Origin: DATAEK01 sp036258055 | GTDB taxonomy: Bacteria; Acidobacteriota; Vicinamibacteria; Vicinamibacterales; 2-12-FULL-66-21 | Assembly: GCA_036258055.1 (NCBI GenBank) | Contig: DATAEK010000342.1 | Span: 1 to 7,560, forward strand | Direction of reading: 5' to 3' | Length of the DNA stretch: 7,560 nucleotides | In this document: one piece after another, positions 1-5,707 of the stretch | Layout: each line of letters opens with the position of its first letter | Numbering within the stretch: position 1 is the first letter of the stretch | The notes under the pieces: model-generated | Databases searched by the model: none | What the model saw: only the letters and a program-made list of their open reading frames with translations | Told to the model about the DNA's origin: nothing | Program-made: the position numbers and the translations under genes

Positions 1-1
1 C

Positions 2-1177
2 GCCTACACCCCCGACAACGGCAAGACAGCCGTCCGCGCGGCGTTCGGCATCAGCTATTTCGCCGACAATTTCGGCGCCAATGGTGGAACGAGCGAACGC
101 AACTATCCGTTCTTCCAGCAGGTCGATCTGGTCTCGCCCACATCGTCCACGCCCTTCCGCAGCCTGAGCGACGGGCTGCCGACTTTCTCGTCGGTCCCCC
201 TGGCGCCGACGCTCACGCCGCCGCCCGGTTTCGCGGTGTTCTACATCCCTCCGGACTTCCGCGAAGACACGGTCACGATGTGGAACGTGGGCGTGCAGCG
301 CGAGATCGGGTGGGACACGATGATCGACGCAAGCTACGTCGGTACGCGCGGAACGAACATCTTCCGCAGCTATAACGTCAACGTTCCGGCGCCGGGGGCC
401 GGCGCGGTGCAGCAGCGGCGGCCGTACTTCGGGATCGCCCCGACCATCACGACCATCAACCAACGCGACGGCGACGGCAAGTCCTGGTACGACGCACTAC
501 AGCTCAAGGCGGACAAGCGTTTGTCACATGGGCTGCAGCTGCTCGTCTCGTATACCTACTCGAAGACGGAGGACAACGTCACCCCGGCGACGCTGCATCC
601 ACTGCTTGCCGACGTTCGCATGCCCGCTCTCAGCAAGGCACTCGACATCCCGCAGATATTCGTCGTCAGCGCGACCTACGAGCTGCCGTTCGGCCCCGGA
701 AAGGCTTTCGCGACAGGCGAATCGGCACTCAGCAAGGCACTCGTGCAAGGCTGGTCGGTCAGCGTGATTACCAACTACCACAGCGGCGACCCGCTCGACG
801 TGCGGGTGTCGGCATCTCGCCTGAACACCGGAACGGGCAACTGGGCGGACGTCACGTGCGACACGATCGGCACGCCGCACAGCGTGAATCAATGGTTCGA
901 TACCACGTGCTTCGCCGATCCTGCGCAATTCGAGTTCGGGAATTATCGGATTGGGGACGTGCGCGGCCCCAGCGTGTTCAACACCGACTTCTCGGCGTTC
1001 AAGCAGACGGGGATCGGCAAGGGATCGTTCGAATTCCGGGTAGACGTCTTCAACCTGTTCAACCGCGCGCACTTCGCGAATCCGAACGTCACGTTCGGCA
1101 ACAACGCGTTCGGTCGAATCAGCGCCACGCGGCTGACGTCACGGGAGGTCCAGCTGGGATTCCGCTATCTGTTCTGA
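2..1177 (+). CDS. Oar-like TonB-dependent outer-membrane receptor, C-terminal part (5' end outside window)
   Basis: The reading frame is open from the first complete codon at base 2 to the TGA at 1175-1177, giving 391 residues of a protein that starts upstream of the window. A GTG at 236 is only an internal codon. The sequence has the alternating aromatic/polar beta-strand pattern of an outer-membrane barrel and motifs typical of the Oar/CarboxypepD_reg-TonB receptor family: WNVGVQRE (from 281), SYVGTRGTN, SWYDALQLKADKRLSHGLQL, SYTYSK, YELPFGPGK, WFDTTCF, and FRVDVFNLFNRAHF near 1035-1076. It ends in FRYLF; a terminal phenylalanine is the usual BAM assembly signal. Full-length members run to about 1000-1200 residues with an N-terminal carboxypeptidase-like domain and plug, which would lie upstream. 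The expected role is TonB-driven uptake or binding of large substrates such as glycans or peptides at the outer membrane; the substrate cannot be read from the sequence. The next gene converges on it after 27 bp, and no hairpin followed by a T-run is visible in that gap. Confidence 0.9.
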   Translation, partial: AYTPDNGKTAVRAAFGISYFADNFGANGGTSERNYPFFQQVDLVSPTSSTPFRSLSDGLPTFSSVPLAPTLTPPPGFAVFYIPPDFREDTVTMWNVGVQREIGWDTMIDASYVGTRGTNIFRSYNVNVPAPGAGAVQQRRPYFGIAPTITTINQRDGDGKSWYDALQLKADKRLSHGLQLLVSYTYSKTEDNVTPATLHPLLADVRMPALSKALDIPQIFVVSATYELPFGPGKAFATGESALSKALVQGWSVSVITNYHSGDPLDVRVSASRLNTGTGNWADVTCDTIGTPHSVNQWFDTTCFADPAQFEFGNYRIGDVRGPSVFNTDFSAFKQTGIGKGSFEFRVDVFNLFNRAHFANPNVTFGNNAFGRISATRLTSREVQLGFRYLF

Positions 1178-1204
1178 CGCCGGTCGGCTGTTGATACGGC
1201 AGGC

Positions 1205-3637
1205 TCACTCCAGCCTCAGAGCCTTGACGGGCTCGACCCTGGTCGCTCGGAGCGCTGGAATGTAGCACGCCGTGAGTCCGCACAGCATCAGGACCGCAAC
1301 GACGATCGATAGGGTGAGCGGATCGTGCGGCGAGACGCCCCACAGCTGACTCGTGACGACGCGCGACACGAGGAAACTGCCGAGGAGGCCGATCCCCAGG
1401 CCGGCGGCGATGAGCCGCAGTCCCGCCCAGGCAACCATACGCAGGACGGCCTTGCGGCTGGCGCCGAGCGCCATCCGAATCCCGATCTCGTGGGTCTGGC
1501 GCGACACGGTGTAGGCAATCACGCTGTACACGCCGATGGCCACGAGGATCAGCCCGACGCCGGCAAACACGCCGAGGAGCACGACGCTGAATCGGGGCTC
1601 CGCGTACGAGAACCGAGTGAGGTACTCGCTCAGCGTGCCGTCCATGGTCACGGCGACGCCACGATCGACGGCCCAGATTTCGCGTCGGACGCTCTGCAGC
1701 AGCGCGCGCGGATCGTTGTGCGTGCGCACGAGGATCCCGCGTTCGAAAGCGCCCGTGAGCGTGTAGGGCACGAAGGCCTCGGGCCTCGGCGGATCCTGGA
1801 TGCCCTGGTTCTTCGCGTCCGAGATGACGCCCACGATCTCGAACACGGGATTCTCGACCGGTCCTTCGGGGAAGGTCTCGAGCATTTTCAGCTTGATCCG
1901 CTGTCCCAACGGATCTTCGCGTCCGAAGTATTTCGTCACCAGGGTCTGATTGACGACGGCGACGCGCCGCGCCGCGTTGACGTCCGTGTCCGTCAGCCAG
2001 CGCCCGTGCACGAGACGGAGGCCCAGTGTCGGCAGATAGCCTTCGCTGCACAACTGAAAAATCGCGTCCCATCGCTCAGTGTGCGTCTTGCCGGGAATGT
2101 CGATCTCGGTGCCGATTCCGCCGTAGGGCGGCAGCGTCGTGGTTTCGGTGGCCGAGACGACGCCGGGGAGCGCGTGCAGACGGCCGAGCAGCTCCCGGAA
2201 GAAGCGATGCTTCTCTTCGGCGCGCGTGTACTGGCCACGCGGCAGCGGCAGGCGGGCTACGAGGATGTTGTCCGGGTTCAACCCCAGGTCGACGTTCTGC
2301 AGCTGGACGAAGCTGCGCATCAGCAGGCCGGCGCCGGCCAGCAGCATCAGCGAGATCGCCACTTCGCTGACGACCAGGGCGTTCCGCAGCCACCCGCCGC
2401 GGAAGCCTGCGCTGACGCCTTTGCCCGAGTCCTTGAGCGGCTCGACAACGTCGCGGCGGGCGGTCTGCAGGGCGGGGACGAGTCCGAAGAGCAAGGCGGT
2501 CACGACCGAAACGGCAAGACTGAAGAGCAGGACCGGCACGTTCACGTGGATGATCGCTTCCTGCGGAATGAGCCCTTGAGGAATGAGTTGGACCAGCCCC
2601 TTGAGCCCGGCGTACGCGAACAAACATCCGAGCGCGGCGCCACCGATCGCGAGCAGCAGGCTCTCGATGAGCAGTTGCTGAATGAGCCGCGCCCGAGCGG
2701 CGCCGAGTGACGCGCGGATCGCCATTTCCTTTTCCCGCGCCGCGGCGCGCGCGAGCAGCATGTTGGCGACGTTGCTGCACGCGATGAGCAGCAGGAGGGC
2801 GACCGCGGCGGCAAGCGTGTAGAGGGTCTTCCTGAACTGGCCCACCAGGTTGTCGACCCAGCTCACGACGACCACGCTGAACTGTCGTGGGTAGTTGTTC
2901 GGGTACACCTTCGCCAGCTGGCGCGCGATGACCTCGACGTCCGATGCAGCCTGCTGCAGCGTCACCCCTGGCTTCAGCCGCGCCTGGAACATGTAGTACT
3001 GCCGGCTTTGCCGCGCGTCCGCGCGATTCAGCGTCACCGCGCGCCACAGGTCGGCGCCGAGCTTCGTGAATCGCTGCGGCATGATCCCGACGAGCGTCGT
3101 GGGCTCGCCGTTGAGGACAAACGTACGGCCGAGGACGCTCGGGTCCTGGTTGTACTGCCTGACCCACATCTTGTAGGACATGACGAACACCGGCGGCGCG
3201 TCCGGTCTTGCGTCTTCGGGCACCAGGCCGCGACCGATCAGCGCCGGGACGCCGAGAAACCGGAACGTGTTCGGCGTGACGAGCCCTCCAGTGACCTGCT
3301 CGGTGCCTTCGCTGGTCGTTTGAAGCACGTCCTCCATGGTTCCGCCGATCACCTCGTCGAAGACGTGGTTCTGCTCCTGGTAATCGAGAAACTCAGGAAC
3401 CTGGAAAAAGGAGCGGCCGCCGGGCCGGCTGCTGCTGAGGTCGTGAATCTGGATCATCGCGACGCGTTCTGCGTCGGTGTACGGGAAGGGATCGAGCAGC
3501 ACGGTCTGAATCACACTGAAGATCGTCGTCGAGGCGCCGATGCCCAGCGCCAGCGTGAGAATGGCGAGCAGCGAGAATCCGGGGCGGTTGGCGAGTCCCC
3601 GCAGTCCGTACCGAAGGTCCTGCCAGATGTTGTTCAT
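1205..3637 (-). CDS. ADOP-family ABC transporter permease (MacB/FtsX-like, duplicated)
   Basis: This is a complete 810-residue inner-membrane protein. The N-terminus (WQDLRYGLRGLANRPGF, then LTLALGIGASTTIFS) is the signature of acidobacterial duplicated orphan permeases. The order is: TM1 about 21-44; a MacB-like periplasmic core about 45-270; three TM helices about 272-294, 322-346 and 366-390; then a second unit with TM5 about 417-441, a second periplasmic domain about 442-680, and TM6-8 about 682-710, 736-760 and 772-797. The duplication shows in the paired FtsX motifs EKEMAIRASLGAARARL (303-319) and THEIGIRMALGASRKAVL (715-732). The protein ends in EPVKALRLE, as family members do. The start ATG (complement of 3635-3637) is fixed by a GGAGG five bases upstream. 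MacB-type permeases couple a cytoplasmic ATPase to periplasmic mechanical work or efflux. No ATP-binding subunit is encoded in the window, and none is fused, which is usual for ADOP genes. The gene is divergent from the esterase gene and convergent with the receptor gene. The transported substrate is unknown. Confidence 0.93.
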   Translation of the reverse strand: MNNIWQDLRYGLRGLANRPGFSLLAILTLALGIGASTTIFSVIQTVLLDPFPYTDAERVAMIQIHDLSSSRPGGRSFFQVPEFLDYQEQNHVFDEVIGGTMEDVLQTTSEGTEQVTGGLVTPNTFRFLGVPALIGRGLVPEDARPDAPPVFVMSYKMWVRQYNQDPSVLGRTFVLNGEPTTLVGIMPQRFTKLGADLWRAVTLNRADARQSRQYYMFQARLKPGVTLQQAASDVEVIARQLAKVYPNNYPRQFSVVVVSWVDNLVGQFRKTLYTLAAAVALLLLIACSNVANMLLARAAAREKEMAIRASLGAARARLIQQLLIESLLLAIGGAALGCLFAYAGLKGLVQLIPQGLIPQEAIIHVNVPVLLFSLAVSVVTALLFGLVPALQTARRDVVEPLKDSGKGVSAGFRGGWLRNALVVSEVAISLMLLAGAGLLMRSFVQLQNVDLGLNPDNILVARLPLPRGQYTRAEEKHRFFRELLGRLHALPGVVSATETTTLPPYGGIGTEIDIPGKTHTERWDAIFQLCSEGYLPTLGLRLVHGRWLTDTDVNAARRVAVVNQTLVTKYFGREDPLGQRIKLKMLETFPEGPVENPVFEIVGVISDAKNQGIQDPPRPEAFVPYTLTGAFERGILVRTHNDPRALLQSVRREIWAVDRGVAVTMDGTLSEYLTRFSYAEPRFSVVLLGVFAGVGLILVAIGVYSVIAYTVSRQTHEIGIRMALGASRKAVLRMVAWAGLRLIAAGLGIGLLGSFLVSRVVTSQLWGVSPHDPLTLSIVVAVLMLCGLTACYIPALRATRVEPVKALRLE

Positions 3638-3642
3638 ACGTC

Positions 3643-3647
3643 CCTCC
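3643..3647 (-). promoter_or_regulatory. Shine-Dalgarno of the ADOP permease gene
   Basis: Read on the minus strand this is GGAGG, followed by five bases (GACGT) and the ATG of the permease. The strong match and spacing, with the conserved N-terminal family motif directly after the ATG, settle the start codon. I see no convincing sigma70-type promoter for this gene further upstream in the spacer. Confidence 0.8.
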
Positions 3648-3673
3648 GGCGGGCTGACGCGATCTACCGCCTT

Positions 3674-3718
3674 GGCAATTCCGGCGATTTCGGCAATCCC
3701 GGCGGTTTTGGCGATTCT
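3674..3718. repeat. 9-bp tandem array, five degenerate units
   Basis: Five consecutive 9-bp units start at 3674, 3683, 3692, 3701 and 3710. Each begins with GGC, and the consensus is close to GGCRATTYC. The array lies in the leader side of the divergent spacer, 37-81 bp upstream of the permease ATG. Because the unit is a multiple of three it can be read through in one frame as a Gly-rich Gly-Asn-X / Gly-Asp-Phe pattern, but the ORFs that contain it are antisense shadows of the permease. It is most simply a slippage-generated minisatellite. A role as a protein-binding array is possible but has no support beyond its position. Confidence 0.8.
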
Positions 3719-3805
3719 GCCTGGTCAGACAACTCAGACGTTCCGGCGGCGCGTTCGGTTGCGTCTGGATCCGGGCGGCTGAAACGCGCTGGCCTGAGGA
3801 ACCAC

Positions 3806-3830
3806 GAACCGGGAAGCGGGAACCGGGAAC
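3806..3830. repeat. 7-bp tandem array, about 3.5 units
   Basis: Units begin at 3806 (GAACCGG), 3813 (GAAGCGG) and 3820 (GAACCGG), with a partial GAAC at 3827-3830. The array sits 73-97 bp upstream of the esterase start codon and just before the proposed promoter. It has a different period and sequence from the 9-bp array about 90 bp away, so two independent short tandem expansions share one 265-bp spacer. Confidence 0.7.
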
Positions 3831-3835
3831 AGCGC

Positions 3836-3865
3836 TTGTCACCACCGTCTCGGCTGGCCTATCGT
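3836..3865 (+). promoter_or_regulatory. Possible sigma70-type promoter for the esterase-GH36 operon
   Basis: TTGTCA at 3836-3841 matches the -35 consensus at five of six positions. TATCGT at 3860-3865 matches the -10 consensus at four of six after an 18-bp spacer. Transcription would begin near 3872, leaving a leader of about 30 bases before the ATG at 3903 with its Shine-Dalgarno. The heptamer GTCACCA occurs at 3838-3844 and again at 3864-3870, overlapping the proposed -35 and abutting the -10, so it could be an operator pair. The match is modest and acidobacterial promoter preferences are not well fixed, so this is only a candidate. Confidence 0.33.
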
Positions 3866-3891
3866 CACCAGCGCGACCATCAGTTTCGATC

Positions 3892-3896
3892 AGGAG
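3892..3896 (+). promoter_or_regulatory. Shine-Dalgarno of the esterase-propeller gene
   Basis: AGGAG lies six bases upstream of the ATG at 3903. It supports that ATG as the start and gives a protein that begins with a basic n-region and a hydrophobic stretch, as expected for an exported protein. Confidence 0.75.
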
Positions 3897-3902
3897 CCTG
3901 CG

Positions 3903-5654
3903 ATGCCTGACCGCCGCGTGCGGATCGTCCTGCTGACCTTGTTGGTCCCCCTTTCGGCGCGGGCGCCGGATCAGACCGCTGACGTCGTCCGCCGCTCTGC
4001 GCAGGGCAGCACGGTTCAAGGGGACGCGCCGCGTGGGACCGTGACCAAGTACCGCTGGACGCGGAGCACGGTTTTTCCAGGGACCGAGCGTGACTACTGG
4101 GTTTACGTCCCGGCGCAGTACGACGGCACCCAGCCCGCGTGCGTGATGGTCTTTCAGGACGGGACGAACTACGTCGATCCGGCCGGCGCCTGGAAGGTGC
4201 CGGCGGTCTTCGATCGGCTGATCTACGACAAGCAGATGCCGGTGACGATCGGCGTGTTCATCAACCCTGGTGTCGTACCAGCGGCCTCAGCCGATGCCCT
4301 GCCGCGATTCAATCGCAGCTTCGAGTACGACGCGCTCGGCGACCGCTACGCCCGATTTCTGCTCGACGAGATTCTGCCCGAAGTCGGAAAGCATTATCGA
4401 CTTGCCGCCGACGGCAACAGCCGCGCCATTGCCGGCGCGAGCTCCGGTGCGATTGCGGCCTTCACCGTCGCGTGGGAACGGCCGGATGCCTTCCGGCGCG
4501 TGCTGTCCACGATCGGCACCTACGTCGGCCTGCGCGGCGGCGAGGATTACGCCACGCTCGTGCGAAAGACCGAACCGAAGCCGCTGCGACTGTTCCTGGA
4601 GGACGGCAACCAGGATCTGAACATCTACGGCGGAGACTGGTGGCTGGCCAACCAGGCGATGGCCTCGGCGCTGCAGTTTGCCGGATACGAGGTCCGTCAC
4701 GAGTGGGGCGAGGGCGGTCACGACTCGAAGCATGGCGCGTCCATCCTTCCCGAGATGCTGCGGTGGCTGTGGCGTGATTACCCGGCGGCGATCGTGACCG
4801 GCGCTGGATCGAAACAGCCGGTGATGGACGTCCTCATGGAAGGGGAGCCGTGGCGGCGTGTCGGCGGCGAGTACTCGGTGAGCGCTGGCGCAGCGGCAAA
4901 CGGCGAGGGAGAGGTCTTCTTCGCTGACGCCCGAAGCGGGAACATCTATCGCGTCAACGCCAGCGGGGATCCGCAGGCCGCTCTTTCCGGCGTGGGCACC
5001 GGCGGACCCGTGGCGATCAGCCCCCGCGGAGATCTCGTCGTGGCGGACCCAGCCGCGCACCGAATCGTCGTATCCAACGGTACGAAGCGGACCGTGCTGG
5101 CCAAAGGCGTGCCGGCGCACGACCTCGCGGTGACCGCGACGGGGCGGATCTATGCGAGCGATCCTCAGGCGCACAAGATCTGGCTGATCGACGAGGCCGG
5201 ACGAACGCGTGTGGTGGCCACGGATCTGGCGCAGCCGACCGGCGTCCAACTCACACCCGATCAGAGCCTGCTCTACGTCAGCGATCCACACGAGCGGCTC
5301 GTGTACTCCTATCAAGTTCAAGCTGACGGCTCGCTGGCGCACGGTCAGCCATACTGCTACCTGCACGTCGGAGCCAATGACGCATTCAGCGGCGCCGATG
5401 GCATGGCGGTGGACACGCTCGGCCGTCTCTACGTCGCGACAACCCTGGGCATCCAGTTCTGCGATCAGGCGGGACGGGTGAACGGCGTCATCAGTACGCC
5501 CGCCGGCGTCACGTTCGATCACCTCGCGTTCGGCGGCCGGTCGCTCGATGCGCTCTACGGTTTCTCGAAGGGTGCGGTCTTCAAGCGGCTCACGAAGGCG
5601 ACCGGCGTGCTCTCGTTCCGTCAGCCAATCAAACCGCCGCCGCCGCGGCTTTGA
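3903..5654 (+). CDS. Secreted esterase (enterochelin-esterase-like) fused to SMP-30/gluconolactonase beta-propeller
   Basis: This is a 583-residue exported protein. Residues 1-21 resemble a Sec signal (basic PDRRVR, then IVLLTLLVPL, ending ARA), although Pro at +1 makes that cleavage site poor. Residues about 45-295 form an alpha/beta-hydrolase of the enterochelin-esterase type (PF00756-like): FPGTERDYWVYVP, VMVFQDG, and GASSG at 178-182, where Ser180 is the likely nucleophile. LEDGNQDLN at 232-240 probably supplies the acid. GGHDSKHG at 271-278 supplies the His, either 273 or 277. Residues about 305-575 form an SMP-30/gluconolactonase-like six-bladed propeller with repeated blade endings (EVFFAD, DLVVAD, RIYASD, LLYVSD, RLYVAT) and the conserved GADGM at 497-501. 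This fusion architecture is known in Planctomycetota and Acidobacteriota. The first domain probably hydrolyses an ester, perhaps on a decorated sugar, in the periplasm or outside; the propeller may bind or open a lactone. The GH36 gene follows after 49 bp on the same strand, suggesting a shared transcript. Confidence 0.88.
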   Translation: MPDRRVRIVLLTLLVPLSARAPDQTADVVRRSAQGSTVQGDAPRGTVTKYRWTRSTVFPGTERDYWVYVPAQYDGTQPACVMVFQDGTNYVDPAGAWKVPAVFDRLIYDKQMPVTIGVFINPGVVPAASADALPRFNRSFEYDALGDRYARFLLDEILPEVGKHYRLAADGNSRAIAGASSGAIAAFTVAWERPDAFRRVLSTIGTYVGLRGGEDYATLVRKTEPKPLRLFLEDGNQDLNIYGGDWWLANQAMASALQFAGYEVRHEWGEGGHDSKHGASILPEMLRWLWRDYPAAIVTGAGSKQPVMDVLMEGEPWRRVGGEYSVSAGAAANGEGEVFFADARSGNIYRVNASGDPQAALSGVGTGGPVAISPRGDLVVADPAAHRIVVSNGTKRTVLAKGVPAHDLAVTATGRIYASDPQAHKIWLIDEAGRTRVVATDLAQPTGVQLTPDQSLLYVSDPHERLVYSYQVQADGSLAHGQPYCYLHVGANDAFSGADGMAVDTLGRLYVATTLGIQFCDQAGRVNGVISTPAGVTFDHLAFGGRSLDALYGFSKGAVFKRLTKATGVLSFRQPIKPPPPRL

Positions 5655-5655
5655 C

Positions 5656-5660
5656 GGAGG
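5656..5660 (+). promoter_or_regulatory. Shine-Dalgarno-like GGAGG directly after the esterase stop codon
   Basis: GGAGG begins two bases after the TGA of the esterase gene. It is 43 bases from the first ATG of the GH36 frame, too far to serve it directly. It lies exactly five bases before a TTG at 5666 that opens a short ORF in a different frame. It is the only strong ribosome-binding motif between the two genes. Confidence 0.5.
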
Positions 5661-5665
5661 TGCGC

Positions 5666-5707
5666 TTGCGATCGAACTGGGTTCCGCAGCAAGCTGGGCG
5701 CCGATGA
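5666..5707 (+). CDS. Putative 13-codon leader ORF overlapping the GH36 start (ATGA)
   Basis: A TTG codon five bases after a GGAGG opens a frame encoding MRSNWVPQQAGRR (TTG read as Met) and ends at the TGA at 5705-5707. That TGA overlaps the GH36 ATG at 5704-5706 in the classic ATGA arrangement. The GH36 ATG has no good Shine-Dalgarno of its own, so translation of this mini-ORF could deliver ribosomes to it by termination-reinitiation. Alternatively, the mini-ORF and the GH36 frame are one N-terminus split by a one-base error, since the leader would provide the missing basic n-region (ending GRR) of the signal peptide. No homology supports the peptide itself, so this remains a structural inference. 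Confidence 0.3.
   Translation: MRSNWVPQQAGRR

Noticed and set aside
1178..1204. Possible bidirectional terminator between the convergent receptor and permease genes
   Set aside because: The only self-complementarity is a 4-bp GCCG/CGGC pairing with either a 2-bp loop or a distant partner, and there is no T-run on either strand.
1119..2072. 317-codon minus-strand ORF overlapping the end of the permease gene and part of the receptor gene
   Set aside because: It is an out-of-frame reading of the permease, Arg/Ala-rich and without membrane segments. The 363-codon ORF at 2076-3167 and the 461-codon plus-strand ORF at 1325-2710 are rejected for the same reason.
3785..3875. 8-bp inverted repeat CGCGCTGG / CCAGCGCG in the divergent spacer
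   Set aside because: The arms are 75 bp apart, and a match of this length is expected by chance in a GC-rich spacer of 265 bp, so I do not call it an operator or hairpin.
3008..3910. Plus-strand ORF containing a Gly-Asn/Gly-Asp-Phe collagen-like stretch
   Set aside because: Most of it is antisense to the permease gene; the Gly-rich part is only the translated 9-bp tandem array. No ribosome-binding site or family motif supports it.
3393..4019. 208-codon minus-strand ORF crossing the divergent spacer
   Set aside because: It overlaps the starts of both flanking genes in other frames, and its Arg/Asn-rich centre is the reverse reading of the 9-bp repeat array.
4287..5522. 411-codon minus-strand ORF antisense to the esterase-propeller gene
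   Set aside because: No domain motif is seen, and the composition is typical of a reverse-complement shadow. The plus-strand frame has clear esterase and propeller motifs.
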